A stretch of DNA of 64,000 nt from Herbaspirillum huttiense (lineage in GTDB: Bacteria > Pseudomonadota > Gammaproteobacteria > Burkholderiales > Burkholderiaceae_D), in the NCBI RefSeq assembly GCF_004367745.1, contig NZ_CP037993.1, forward strand, positions 5,208,001 through 5,272,000. The letters run 5' to 3'. Positions within the stretch are counted from its first letter, which is position 1. Every line of letters starts with the position of its first letter. Below are positions 1-8,465 of this stretch, piece after piece. The position numbers were made by a program, and so were the translations under genes. The notes beneath the pieces were generated by a model. It saw nothing but the letters and a program-made list of their open reading frames with translations, was not told the DNA's origin and searched no databases.

Positions 1-786
1 GAGGAGCGGTCGGCTTCCAATCTGGCTGTGCGGGGCCTTGTTGATGGCTTGATCATCTCGACCCTGCCGGATGATCATCCTACGATCAAGGCCATCCTCC
101 AGCGCAAGATCCCGCTGGTCGTGGTCGACTCTCCCTATATCCCGCAAGCCCACTACGTCGGCATCGATGACCGCGAGGCCGCCCGCAATCAGGTGCGTCA
201 CATGCTCGACCTGGGTCACCGGAAACTGGGCATCATCGTCGAACGCCTGCGTCCCGACGGACATCGCGGAGCCGTCAGCCTGACCCGCTTCGAACAATCC
301 AACGAAATGATCGCACGCGAGCGGCTGGCAGGCTACATCGAGGCAGCACGCACTGGTGGCATCGGTTTCGAGCAATTGCACATCGTAGAAGCCGGCGCCT
401 TCGACCGCGTCAGCGGAAAGGCCGCTGCCCAGACGCTACTGCGCGATCATTCGGTGACGGCGATTGTCGCCAGCTCGGATGTGATGGCCTTGTCGGCCAT
501 CGCAGCAGCAACGGAACTGGGCTTGTCGGTGCCCGGAGATATATCGGTGATCGGCTTCGATGACATTGCCGAAGCGGCGCTGCAGGGGCTAACCACGATT
601 CGCCAGCCACTGGTAGAGAAAGGTGTCTGCGCGGCCCGCTTTCTCATCGATATTCTCGATCAGCCGCCCTCCCCCAAGTCGCCCCCCAAGCGCAAGATCT
701 TTCCGACCGAACTGATCGTGCGCTCGTCAACCGCTGCACCACGCGCCCAAACCAGGGCCGGCACCAAGAAAAGTAGCGCGGCCTGA
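1..786 (+). CDS. LacI-family transcriptional regulator, C-terminal part (5' end outside window)
   Basis: The frame is open from base 1, so the gene begins upstream. What remains, about 260 residues, is the periplasmic-binding-protein-like effector domain of a LacI/GalR repressor. It shows the family patterns VDGLIIS, IPLVVVDSP, a serine/alanine-rich AIVASSDVMALSA stretch and the late GDISVIGFDDI motif, followed by LTTIRQPL. The DNA-binding helix-turn-helix and hinge are not in the window. The C-terminal 30 residues are a polar, basic tail. The next gene, lrgB, is convergent. Family assignment is firm; effector and targets cannot be read from this fragment. It is a second LacI protein besides the complete one at 7374-8465. 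Confidence 0.9.
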   Translation, partial: EERSASNLAVRGLVDGLIISTLPDDHPTIKAILQRKIPLVVVDSPYIPQAHYVGIDDREAARNQVRHMLDLGHRKLGIIVERLRPDGHRGAVSLTRFEQSNEMIARERLAGYIEAARTGGIGFEQLHIVEAGAFDRVSGKAAAQTLLRDHSVTAIVASSDVMALSAIAAATELGLSVPGDISVIGFDDIAEAALQGLTTIRQPLVEKGVCAARFLIDILDQPPSPKSPPKRKIFPTELIVRSSTAAPRAQTRAGTKKSSAA

Positions 787-843
787 AAGCGGCCCCCAAG
801 CACTCGGCCCGCGCGACGACCTGCTCTGACAGTGCGCTCTGCC

Positions 844-1572
844 TCATCGCAGAAAAATGGGAAACAGGAAGGGCGCCAGCAACGCGGTCAGAATCGCATT
901 CATGCCCATCCCCAGCCCGGCAAACGCTCCCATCTCCGCACTGATCTGCAAAGCCCTTGCGGTACCGATGCCATGGGAGGCAACACCCAACGCGAAGCCG
1001 CGCACTGCGTGATTCTCGATCTTGAGCCAGTTCAGGATGAACTTGGCGCTGACAGCGCCGATGATCCCGGTGCAGATCACCATGACGGCGGTCAACGAGG
1101 GCTGGCCGCCAAACCGCTCGGAGATGGCCATGGCAATGGGAGTGGTGGCCGACTTGGGCGCCATGGAGATCATCACCTCCCGGCTGGCGCCAAGTTCATA
1201 GGCCAGCCCGACTGCCACGATCATGGCGGTCACCGATCCCGCCAGCAAACCCAGCAAAAGAGGCAGCACGGCGCGGCGGAAATTGTTCCATTGCTTGTAG
1301 AGGGGCAGAGCCAGCGCCACCGTTGCCGGGCCCAGCATGAAGTGTACGAATTGTGCCCCCTCGAAATAGGTCTTGTAGGACGTACCGGTGATGGACAAGG
1401 CGACAATGAGGATCGCAACCGCAATAAGGACCGGATTGGCGCACGGATGGAAACGAAAGCGCCGGTAGATCTTCAGCGCCACCAGATAGGCCACCAGGGT
1501 CATGGTCAGCCCCAGCAAGGGCGAGGCTCCCAGATACACCCACAGCTCATTGAATCGGGTCAGTTTTCCCAT
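844..1572 (-). CDS. lrgB: LrgB/CidB-family inner-membrane protein
   Basis: A 242-residue hydrophobic protein with about six to seven membrane spans. It carries the LrgB family signature region (SMAPKSATTPIAMAISERFGG), which is strongly conserved in this family. LrgB works with LrgA in a membrane complex linked to murein hydrolase control and, in several bacteria, to export of pyruvate or other small carboxylates. Its start lies one base past the lrgA stop, so translation is probably coupled. The position beside a catabolic operon suggests overflow-metabolite export rather than lysis control, which is an inference. The family call is secure. Confidence 0.9.
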   Translation of the reverse strand: MGKLTRFNELWVYLGASPLLGLTMTLVAYLVALKIYRRFRFHPCANPVLIAVAILIVALSITGTSYKTYFEGAQFVHFMLGPATVALALPLYKQWNNFRRAVLPLLLGLLAGSVTAMIVAVGLAYELGASREVMISMAPKSATTPIAMAISERFGGQPSLTAVMVICTGIIGAVSAKFILNWLKIENHAVRGFALGVASHGIGTARALQISAEMGAFAGLGMGMNAILTALLAPFLFPIFLR

Positions 1573-1573
1573 G

Positions 1574-1939
1574 TCATTTCTTGTCTGCGCTCTCCGGGTC
1601 GAACCACCGCATGGCGCGATCGGTTACCCATGCACCCACGGCAATGGCCGCCATCGTACTGAGCACGAGACCCACGCTGATGGCCAGATAGCCCTCCCTG
1701 ACCTTGGCCAGAACCACCATCACGCCAACCCCGGCAGGCAAGAACAGCAAGGACAAATGCTGCAGGATTGCCCAGCACGTCTGCTCCATCATCCGCACCA
1801 GCGATGGCACCGCATGCAATGCGATCAACAGCAACAGCAGTCCGATCACCGGGCCGGGAATTGCCACCCCCAGCAGATGGGCAACACCTTCTCCAAGGCA
1901 TTGAAACACCAGCAGAATGGCTAGCGAGCTCAGATTCAT
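1574..1939 (-). CDS. lrgA: LrgA/CidA-family holin-like membrane protein
   Basis: A 121-residue, four-span protein of the CidA/LrgA holin-like family, with the conserved IPGPVIGLLLL segment and FLPAGVGVMV motif. The ATG at 1939 is chosen over upstream in-frame codons because a GGAGAGAAAA ribosome site precedes it and the resulting N-terminus matches the family. It forms a two-gene operon with lrgB. The intrinsic terminator at 1992-2020 separates it from the NIPSNAP operon upstream, so its promoter must lie in the roughly 50 bases before the start or overlap that terminator. Confidence 0.88.
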   Translation of the reverse strand: MNLSSLAILLVFQCLGEGVAHLLGVAIPGPVIGLLLLLIALHAVPSLVRMMEQTCWAILQHLSLLFLPAGVGVMVVLAKVREGYLAISVGLVLSTMAAIAVGAWVTDRAMRWFDPESADKK

Positions 1940-1991
1940 TTTTCTCTCCGAGAGGTCGTCACGGGCTAGGTTCGTTTGCACGGCTTAGCCG

Positions 1992-2020
1992 AAAAAAAAG
2001 GCGCAGAACGGATCTGCGCC
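1992..2020 (-). terminator. Intrinsic terminator of the cupin-to-NIPSNAP operon
   Basis: On the minus strand GGCGCAGA, a five-base loop and TCTGCGCC form a perfect 8-bp GC-rich stem, followed directly by eight T residues. It lies 40 bases downstream of the NIPSNAP stop and upstream of lrgA. This is a textbook rho-independent terminator that ends the catabolic operon. Confidence 0.88.
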
Positions 2021-2058
2021 AAACAGGACCGGCAAGTCCCAGAGGATCACCACTACAT

Positions 2059-2628
2059 TCAATAAGGTCCGGGCGCCAGCTGCTGCACGTTATGCGAGAG
2101 GATGCCCAGCGCCGGATGATTTCGCCACGCAATAGGTGCAATGCTATCGGTGGCAAGTACCCATACCTGGTTGGGATCGGGCAGTTCGCCAATCCAGATA
2201 CCATCCAGATCTTGATTGTTGGCCTGCAGATGTTGCGCCACCTGTACCGCGCATCCCAAGCGGCACGAGAACCGGTGCAAGGTCTTGTTGTGGGCGCCGA
2301 TGCAATAGTGCACATCGGCGGCGATGTGACCGCCGGCAGGGTTCAGGATGGTCAGATGCTGGCTCTCCACATTGGCCGCAGCCAGTGGCAGGAAATCGCT
2401 TTTCCAGGACGCGACCGCGCCGAGCTGCCCACGCTTCTCGACACGGTCGCCCAGAGACTGATACTGCCAGAGATGCAGGAAGCGCGTCCTTTCGCCCATG
2501 ATGGTCCAGTTACCGACCAGGCGCCCGTAGTCGTGTCCACGGATCGGCATACCGACCTGAGTGAACAACTCGAAGTAGATCGGGGCCCTGCCCGGGTCAA
2601 GCGTGTATTCCCGCAACTCGTAGATCAT
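2059..2628 (-). CDS. NIPSNAP-family protein
   Basis: A 189-residue protein beginning MIYELREYTL, the hallmark start of NIPSNAP proteins (dimeric ferredoxin-like fold). The first half (about residues 1-105) is a clear NIPSNAP domain with LHLWQYQSLGDR; the second half is a degenerate repeat. Bacterial NIPSNAP genes are often part of catabolic operons but rarely have a proven reaction. It is the last gene of the operon from 5564 downwards, 11 bases after the SDR stop, with an AAGGA ribosome site. The exact role is unknown. Confidence 0.8.
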   Translation of the reverse strand: MIYELREYTLDPGRAPIYFELFTQVGMPIRGHDYGRLVGNWTIMGERTRFLHLWQYQSLGDRVEKRGQLGAVASWKSDFLPLAAANVESQHLTILNPAGGHIAADVHYCIGAHNKTLHRFSCRLGCAVQVAQHLQANNQDLDGIWIGELPDPNQVWVLATDSIAPIAWRNHPALGILSHNVQQLAPGPY

Positions 2629-2639
2629 CTGGCCATCCT

Positions 2640-3392
2640 TTACCGGGCGGTATAACCACCATCGACGGTGAACATGGCACCGGTTGCGAAGGAGGACTCG
2701 TCAGAGGCCAGGAACAGAATCATGGTGGCCACCTCCTGCGGCGTACCCATACGGTTCACCGGAGCACGTGCCTTGAGGCCTGCTACAAAGCCGTCCGGGT
2801 CGGGTACCTCGGCCACCATCTTTTCGAAGTACTTGGACCAGATGACACCGGGTGCCACACTGTTGACGCGGATATTCTGATCGGCATGGTCCAGCGCCAT
2901 GGCGCGGGTCAGCGCCGCCACGCCACCCTTGGCGGCGACATAGGCCGCGCGATCCGGGATGCCCACGACCGAGATGGTCGAGGCCAGATTCACGATGGCG
3001 CCCCCACCCCGTTTTTCCAGTTCGGGAATGGCATACTTCGAGACCAGGAAGACGCTCTTGAGATTGACGTTGATGAGACGATCCCACTCTTCTTCCTCAA
3101 TGGTGACCACGTTGCCACGTGTTCCCAGGCCGGCATTGTTGATCAGGATGTCCAGCCCGCCGAAAGCCGCGACCGTCTTTGCCACCATTGCCTTGGCCTG
3201 GGCGGCATCGGTGACATCGGCTTCCACGGCGATGGCCTGCGGACCAATCTCCTCGGCCACCTTGCAGGCGCCGGCATAGTCCCGGTCAGCCACTACGACC
3301 TTGGCGCCTTCCTTGGCGAACAAGCGGGCGGTCGCTTCCCCCATCCCTGCGGCCGCTCCGGTGATGAGCGCAATTTTTCCTTCCAGACGCAT
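2640..3392 (-). CDS. SDR-family NAD(P)-dependent dehydrogenase
   Basis: A 250-residue classical short-chain dehydrogenase. Visible are the cofactor motif TGAAAGMGEA near residue 12, the NNAG motif, the catalytic serine in NLASTIS and the YVAAK active-site pair. The C-terminus GAMFTVDGGYTAR is the usual FabG-like end. The ATG at 3392 follows a GAGGG ribosome site; an in-frame upstream extension overlaps the preceding gene and does not fit the family. It oxidises or reduces a hydroxyl or keto group of an unknown pathway intermediate. Substrate specificity cannot be read from the sequence. Confidence 0.88.
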   Translation of the reverse strand: MRLEGKIALITGAAAGMGEATARLFAKEGAKVVVADRDYAGACKVAEEIGPQAIAVEADVTDAAQAKAMVAKTVAAFGGLDILINNAGLGTRGNVVTIEEEEWDRLINVNLKSVFLVSKYAIPELEKRGGGAIVNLASTISVVGIPDRAAYVAAKGGVAALTRAMALDHADQNIRVNSVAPGVIWSKYFEKMVAEVPDPDGFVAGLKARAPVNRMGTPQEVATMILFLASDESSFATGAMFTVDGGYTAR

Positions 3393-3403
3393 TTTTTCCC
3401 TCT

Positions 3404-4243
3404 TCAGATAACTTGTTGAAGGCGACGCAAGATCGCCTCTTCGATGCTCAACGCCGCCAACCACGATGTCTTGGGATTGTCGGGCAGCGGATTGTTTTCG
3501 AGTCGGATGCTGAGGCGCCCGAACGCGCCCTTGGCCTCCACTTCGTGCACATTGCAATTAACCGTGGGATCAGCCAGGAGGCTTACCTCGGTGTTGTCGA
3601 AGCCGATACCAGCCAAGGCAACGGCAGCCGTCACATTCGCATTCTTGGGATAACGACGCGCCGATTCGGAGGCGCTTCCCTTGAATATCTCGGTAGGAAT
3701 CTTGATGTCCCCGAGATCGAATAGCTGCTCGGCCGGCGTACCGCTCCAGGCGCGCGGCGGCTTGCGTCCGACGTAGCGCACGCTGTCGAGGCCGGCGAGT
3801 CGGGCCGCCTGCAGCGCATCGAGACCACCGATGGCACCCGATACCACGGTGAGGCTGGCCTTGCCAGCATCCTTGGCGCGATTGAGTTCGGCGCGCAAAG
3901 CATCAGAAGAGAGGGCACCGATGGAGGCCACGATGGCGTCAATACCCTGCTCCAGGCAATGCACCACAACGCCCTCCACCGCCTGATGCCCGGCACACTC
4001 CACCACAACCGTCGGATGCCAGTCGAGTAATTGTGTCAAGTCACTGAAGACCTCGATGTGGAGCTCGGAACTCACCTGCGACGGATCTGCAAACGGGTCC
4101 ATTCCTGCCAGGGTCAGCCCCTCACGAGCACCCTCTTGCAGCGAACGGACCACGCGCCGGCCCATCGCCCCCATCCCAATGATGGCAATGCGCTCAGGAG
4201 AAGATGCACCCTTTGTCAGTGCTTGATGTTTGATATCGGACAT
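3404..4243 (-). CDS. Aspartate dehydrogenase (NadX type)
   Basis: A 279-residue protein with an N-terminal Rossmann fold (IAIIGMGAMGRR, residues about 18-29), the segment ECAGHQAVE and the C-terminal NPKTSWLAALSIEEAI block typical of the L-aspartate dehydrogenase family. These enzymes interconvert L-aspartate and iminosuccinate/oxaloacetate with NAD(P) and ammonia. The gene sits between the hydrolase and the SDR in one operon, and a second aspartate-using enzyme (aspartase) is transcribed divergently, so the locus appears to end in C4 acids and ammonia. No quinolinate synthase (nadA) is nearby, which argues for a catabolic role rather than NAD synthesis. Related imine reductases of the same fold are an alternative. 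Confidence 0.8.
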   Translation of the reverse strand: MSDIKHQALTKGASSPERIAIIGMGAMGRRVVRSLQEGAREGLTLAGMDPFADPSQVSSELHIEVFSDLTQLLDWHPTVVVECAGHQAVEGVVVHCLEQGIDAIVASIGALSSDALRAELNRAKDAGKASLTVVSGAIGGLDALQAARLAGLDSVRYVGRKPPRAWSGTPAEQLFDLGDIKIPTEIFKGSASESARRYPKNANVTAAVALAGIGFDNTEVSLLADPTVNCNVHEVEAKGAFGRLSIRLENNPLPDNPKTSWLAALSIEEAILRRLQQVI

Positions 4244-4248
4244 GGCCT

Positions 4249-5016
4249 TTATCTCCCGCCCAAAAATGTCATGATTTGCTCGCTGAACGCGCCCGGGTCG
4301 ACCTGCGGGAAGAAATGCCCGCCCATCGTCTGGATCAGACGCGCACCGGGAATGCGTCGTGCCAGGTCTTCCGAGTGGTACAACGGAACGATGAAGTCGT
4401 CACTGGCGCCAATGACCAGCGTCTCAATGTCCAGCTTGCCAAGTTCGTCGGCACGTTCGTAGCCAAGCAACATGTCGATGCGGCTGACGACCGTGTCGAT
4501 ATTGATGCTGCTGACCGCCTCGAAATCCGGCAACCCTGGCTTGGCCAGATGCTCGCTGTACCAACGTCCATCGTAGCCACCGAGTTGGGAAAGCGCCGTA
4601 TAGGCGGCACCACCCACCTTCTGCAACAGGAACTTGCGATAAGCAAACAGATCCCGAAAACGCGCATCAACCCTGGCCCAACCACCGCTGAGCACGATCT
4701 TTGCGCAGCGCTCGCGGTGATCCAGGGCCATGGCCTGGGTCACAATGCTGCCCGTGGAATGACCGACCAAGTGGGCAGATTCGATCTGCTCTGTATGCAG
4801 GATATCGAGGACGGCTGTAACGATTGCATCGATATGCTGGGGCACAACGCGCTGGCTCTTGCCAGTACCCGGATGATCGAAAGTAATGACGCTGTAGTGC
4901 TCAGACAGGCGGGCCTGGACAGGCTCCCAGAATGCCCCTAGCCCCCCCAGCCCAGAAATGAGAACCAGGGCGGGACCGTTGCCGCGTATCTGGTAAGCGA
5001 TATCGGAAGCGCTCAC
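4249..5016 (-). CDS. Alpha/beta hydrolase (RutD/enol-lactonase-like)
   Basis: A 255-residue alpha/beta hydrolase with a complete triad: nucleophile Ser87 in GHSTGS, acid near Asp206-207 (GASDDFIVP) and His234 (MGGHFF). The N-terminus VLISGLGGLGAFW resembles RutD (aminoacrylate hydrolase) and 3-oxoadipate enol-lactonases. Its ATG overlaps the cupin stop by four bases, so the two are translationally coupled. In this operon it probably cleaves an ester, lactone, enamine or C-C bond formed by an upstream oxidative step. The RutD likeness together with the NCS1 permease hints at a nitrogen heterocycle, which is an inference. Confidence 0.82.
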   Translation of the reverse strand: MSASDIAYQIRGNGPALVLISGLGGLGAFWEPVQARLSEHYSVITFDHPGTGKSQRVVPQHIDAIVTAVLDILHTEQIESAHLVGHSTGSIVTQAMALDHRERCAKIVLSGGWARVDARFRDLFAYRKFLLQKVGGAAYTALSQLGGYDGRWYSEHLAKPGLPDFEAVSSINIDTVVSRIDMLLGYERADELGKLDIETLVIGASDDFIVPLYHSEDLARRIPGARLIQTMGGHFFPQVDPGAFSEQIMTFLGGR

Positions 5017-5564
5017 TGGGTTTTATCCTGGCCTTGCGTAAACACAGTACGCGCCTCGATTTCGGCGACATTTTCCGGACGGGAAAACGGCGCGGGTGCC
5101 GGCTCGCCGGGGGTGCGACTCTGGCCAATGTCGCGGAAGAAGTTCTCCAGACCCGAAGGGACAAAGAACCAAGCCCAGTGCAGATCGGTGTCACCATCAT
5201 TGATGAAGGTGTGGGTACGCAGCTTCCCCAGGAAAAGGGTGGTGCCCCCTTCCAGGCGATACTCGACATCATCCAGCAACGCCTTGCCCGAGCCCGAGAT
5301 GAAGTGCAGCACCTCTTCATTGGCGTCGTGGGAGTGCTTGCGGACCACCCCGCCAGGCGGCAGCGTCTGGGTGCCGGCGGAAAACGCGATATCCATCGGA
5401 ACCAGGTGCGGTGCGACATGGACCGAAGCGTAGCCATTGGCCGGCTGAGGCTGCCAGTAGCTTTCTTCCTTGTTGGCACGTACCACCATGTACTTGCCGC
5501 CGGCACGAGCACGCTCGTGCTGTTCCTTGTTGGCATCATCTTGTTGCTGGAGTGCTGTTGTCAT
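5013..5564 (-). CDS. Cupin-domain protein, first gene of the catabolic operon
   Basis: A protein of about 183 residues with one cupin barrel. The metal-binding motif reads GGVVRKHSHDANEEVLHFISG (His, His, Glu) and the second motif contains LRTHTFIND with a further His. The ATG at 5564 has AGAGG at six bases; an ATG two codons upstream (5570) touches the ribosome site and is less likely. Such cupins can be dioxygenases, isomerases or sugar/keto-acid binding proteins. As the first gene of a catabolic operon it may act on the ring or on the primary substrate. The operator palindrome at 5610-5621 lies about 45 bases upstream of its start. Confidence 0.75.
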   Translation of the reverse strand: MTTALQQQDDANKEQHERARAGGKYMVVRANKEESYWQPQPANGYASVHVAPHLVPMDIAFSAGTQTLPPGGVVRKHSHDANEEVLHFISGSGKALLDDVEYRLEGGTTLFLGKLRTHTFINDGDTDLHWAWFFVPSGLENFFRDIGQSRTPGEPAPAPFSRPENVAEIEARTVFTQGQDKTQ

Positions 5565-5881
5565 GCTCATCCTCTTCCAAGTTAGGCGAACGATGCTCAC
5601 ATTCGCAAAGTAATCGATTACAGAATTAAGGCAAAAAAATATGCCTCAAGGAAAGTAACGATTTGCGCAAACTGCATAATATCGTTGATTCTATTGGCAT
5701 ATAAAGCGATATAAAGCCATAGTAATAACAAACTATTCCAATGTAAAGCATTTCATTTTGATCCGTGACAGAATATGATCCAGATCAACTGCCCGAGCAA
5801 GGCATCGCGATGTCTGAGCCTGGCTGGCAACCGATCGGACCCACCATCAGGGCCCCGAACAATCATGTGGAGAAAAAAGAA
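5565..5881. promoter_or_regulatory. Divergent promoter region, cupin operon / aspA
   Basis: This 317-base AT-rich stretch separates two divergent units. It holds the palindrome GTAATCGATTAC at 5610-5621, a weaker look-alike around 5656-5666 (GTAACGATTTG), and AT-rich DNA to 5760 where the promoters must lie. The frame upstream of the chosen aspA start is open but shows no aspartase homology. No other gene is seen here. Confidence 0.65.
5610..5621. promoter_or_regulatory. Palindromic operator copy 1 (GTAATCGATTAC)
   Basis: A perfect 12-bp palindrome, 14 bp if the flanking A/T pair in AGTAATCGATTACA is counted, with a central CG as is usual for LacI-family operators. It lies upstream of the cupin operon and in the shared region with aspA. 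Identical copies stand before the aldehyde dehydrogenase (8839) and the NCS1 permease (20850). Confidence 0.7.
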
Positions 5882-7321
5882 ATGGAAAATACCGAAACCG
5901 TACGCATCGAACATGACCTGCTGGGCGATCTGGCAGTACCCGCTCACGCCTACTACGGGGTGCATACCCTACGCGCCATGGAGAACTTTCCCATCAGCGG
6001 AGTTGCCATCTCGCAGTATCCCGAGTTCATCAAAGCACTGGCAGAGATCAAGGCGGCGGCGGCGCGGGCCAACCAGGAGCTAGGCCTGCTGCCCGCACGC
6101 AAGGCAGAGCTGATCGTTCTGGCCTGCCAGGAAGTTTGCAACGGCGCTCTGCACGAGCAATTCCCCATCGATGCCATCCAGGGCGGAGCAGGCACCTCCA
6201 CCAACATGAACGCCAATGAGGTAATCGCCAATCGGGCCCTGGAACTGGGCGGCCATCAGCGCGGCGAGTATGCACACCTCCACCCTAACGAAGACGTCAA
6301 CATGAGCCAGAGTACCAATGACGTCTACCCCACGGCCATCAAGGTCGCCCTGCAGCGCATGATCGCGGGCCTCGTCTTAGCCATGACCGAACTGCGTAAT
6401 GCCTGTGAGGACAAAGCTGTCGAGTTCAACGATGTGCTGAAGATGGGGCGCACCCAATTGCAGGATGCGGTGCCGATGACGCTGGGCCAGGAGTTTGCGT
6501 CCTATGCGGTAATGATTTCCGAAGATCAGGAGCGCCTGCGCGAGGCAGCAGCATTGTTGCGTGAGATCAACCTGGGCGCCACCGCCATCGGGACCGGCAT
6601 CAATGCTCACCCCGACTATGCGCTCAAGGTATGCCGTCATCTCAATGCACTTACCGGTCTTGAATTCGTCACCGCCGCCAATCTGATTGAGGCGACCCAG
6701 GACGTCGGCGCCTTCGTCCAATTGTCAGGGGTACTCAAGCGCGTCGCCGTGAAGCTTTCCAAGATCTGCAACGATCTGCGCCTGCTCTCCTCCGGGCCCC
6801 GTGCCGGGCTGGGCGAGATCAACCTGCCACCCCGCCAAGCCGGCTCCAGCATCATGCCTGGCAAAGTCAATCCGGTGATCCCGGAAGTGGTGAACCAGAT
6901 CGCCTTTGAAGTCATCGGCAACGACATCACCGTCACCCTGGCCGCAGAGGGCGGACAACTGCAGCTCAATGCCTTCGAGCCGATCATCGCGCACAGCCTG
7001 TTCAAGAGCATCGCCCATCTGGAGGCGGGATGCCGCACGCTGACCAGCAGATGCATCCGTGGCATCACCGCCAATCGCCAGCATCTGCTGGATAGCGTAA
7101 CCCGATCCATCGGCATCGTAACTGCACTCAACCCGTATATCGGCTACACCAATGCGACACGGATTGCCAAGCGCGCATTGGCCGAGAACCGCAGCGTGGC
7201 AGATATTGTGCTGGAGGAAGGCTTACTCACAGCCAACGAGCTGGCCAGGATTCTTCGCCCGGAAGTCCTGACCCAGCCTTCCATACAAACCGCCAATTTG
7301 GACAGGCCGCTTGCCGGATGA
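5882..7321 (+). CDS. aspA: Aspartate ammonia-lyase
   Basis: A 479-residue enzyme of the fumarase/aspartase superfamily, which splits L-aspartate into fumarate and ammonia in the cytoplasm. The superfamily signature GSSIMPGKVNP is intact, as are GAGTSTNMNANEV, the threonine-rich MSQSTNDVYPTA and the TALNPYIGY C-terminal segment, which agree with aspartase. The ATG at 5882 (MENTETVRIEHD) is preferred because a GGAG site precedes it and aspartase homology starts there; the open frame upstream is not family-like. It lies divergent from the operon with aspartate dehydrogenase, so aspartate or a close relative is a likely intermediate. Other members of the superfamily, such as EDDS lyase, are possible. 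Confidence 0.88.
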   Translation: MENTETVRIEHDLLGDLAVPAHAYYGVHTLRAMENFPISGVAISQYPEFIKALAEIKAAAARANQELGLLPARKAELIVLACQEVCNGALHEQFPIDAIQGGAGTSTNMNANEVIANRALELGGHQRGEYAHLHPNEDVNMSQSTNDVYPTAIKVALQRMIAGLVLAMTELRNACEDKAVEFNDVLKMGRTQLQDAVPMTLGQEFASYAVMISEDQERLREAAALLREINLGATAIGTGINAHPDYALKVCRHLNALTGLEFVTAANLIEATQDVGAFVQLSGVLKRVAVKLSKICNDLRLLSSGPRAGLGEINLPPRQAGSSIMPGKVNPVIPEVVNQIAFEVIGNDITVTLAAEGGQLQLNAFEPIIAHSLFKSIAHLEAGCRTLTSRCIRGITANRQHLLDSVTRSIGIVTALNPYIGYTNATRIAKRALAENRSVADIVLEEGLLTANELARILRPEVLTQPSIQTANLDRPLAG

Positions 7322-7324
7322 ACA

Positions 7325-7359
7325 AAAATGGCGCGCATCGGCGCTGCCGAGGCGCGCCA
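7325..7359. terminator. Hairpin terminator between aspA and the LacI gene
   Basis: TGGCGCGCATCGGC and GCCGAGGCGCGCCA pair over 14 bases with one mismatch around a three-base loop. On the minus strand the stem is followed by five T residues, so it should end the LacI transcript; the stem can also slow the convergent aspA transcript. Confidence 0.7.
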
Positions 7360-7373
7360 ACATGGCGGGCGGC

Positions 7374-8465
7374 TCAGGAAGCTGCGACCGAGGTCGAATC
7401 GCGCACGACCAGCTTGGTATCGAGCCGCATCGGCAATACCTTGGTCTTTAGTTCCAGGGCCGCCAGAAGAGCCTGGGCAGCGTGCTGCCCCATCTCCACT
7501 GCAGGCACTGCAACGGTGGTCAGGGCCGGCGAGAAGATGGTGGCATAGTCATCGTCGTCAAAACCGGAGATGGAGATGTCTTCGGGCACCCTCAACCCCA
7601 GGCGCCGGCATTCAGCCATGGCGCTGAAGGCGAAGATGTCACTGTTACACACGACGGCAGTAGCCTGCGGAAATTCGCTGCGAATTTGCCGTATCGCCTC
7701 ACCGCCGCGAAACACGGCCGAGTTGTAGCTTTTTTCCACAATGAACCAGTCGTCCTCGCTCACGCCATGAGCCGCCAGCGTATCTTTGAACGCCGCAATA
7801 CGAGACTGTTGACGGTCGTTGTTTTTGGTAGGACCAGCGATCATCGCCATGCGGCGATGCCCCATCTTCAGCAGAAATTCGACTACCTGCTTGGTGGCAT
7901 GATAATTATCGAAGCCGATTGAGGGAATCTGCTCGTCCTCGGTATAAGAATAAGTGGTCACACAGGGCAGTCCACGTTCGATCAGGTACTCGCGCAAGGC
8001 CTCATCGTCGATACGGCCAACCAGCAGCAATGCTTCCGCCCCCCGATCCACCAGACGGCGTACCGTCTCGCACATGTTTCCATTGTCGAACCCGGTCGTC
8101 AGTACGAATACGTTGTAGCCGGCTGCGGTCATCTGCTCTTCGAAACTGTGGATCATGCGGGCATACATGGCGTAATCGAGGGTCGGAATGACTGCACCGA
8201 TGATGTGCGTCTTCTGCAAGCGTAACGCCTTGGCAGAGGGGTTGATACTGTAGCCCATCTTCTTGGCTACAGCAGTCACGCGCTCACGCATTTCGTCCCG
8301 CACCAGATGGGGCAAGTTCAAAGCCCGGGATACGGTTGCCACTGAGACGCCCGCGGCCTTGGCCACATCGCTGACATTAACCTTTTGTCGCGGCGCATCT
8401 GCGTTCGCCAAGGCCTTTCGGCGAGTCGCTTTCTTGACTGGCACACCCGTCGGGTCACTTTCCAT
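7374..8465 (-). CDS. LacI-family repressor, candidate regulator of the GTAATCGATTAC regulon
   Basis: A 363-residue LacI/GalR protein. The helix-turn-helix VSDVAKAAGVSVATVSRALN is at about residues 31-50, followed by the hinge (GYSINPSAKALRLQKT) and a full ligand-binding domain (IGAVIPTLDYAMYARM to ISISGFDDDDYATIFSPALTTV). The ATG at 8465 follows AGGA; an upstream in-frame codon at 8483 lacks a site. The gene lies between two units that both carry the palindrome GTAATCGATTAC, and a related sequence (GAAAACGATTAC) at 8491-8502 lies just before its own start, so it probably controls these units and itself. The long N-terminal basic extension (about 30 residues) is unusual for the family. Confidence 0.9.
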   Translation of the reverse strand: MESDPTGVPVKKATRRKALANADAPRQKVNVSDVAKAAGVSVATVSRALNLPHLVRDEMRERVTAVAKKMGYSINPSAKALRLQKTHIIGAVIPTLDYAMYARMIHSFEEQMTAAGYNVFVLTTGFDNGNMCETVRRLVDRGAEALLLVGRIDDEALREYLIERGLPCVTTYSYTEDEQIPSIGFDNYHATKQVVEFLLKMGHRRMAMIAGPTKNNDRQQSRIAAFKDTLAAHGVSEDDWFIVEKSYNSAVFRGGEAIRQIRSEFPQATAVVCNSDIFAFSAMAECRRLGLRVPEDISISGFDDDDYATIFSPALTTVAVPAVEMGQHAAQALLAALELKTKVLPMRLDTKLVVRDSTSVAAS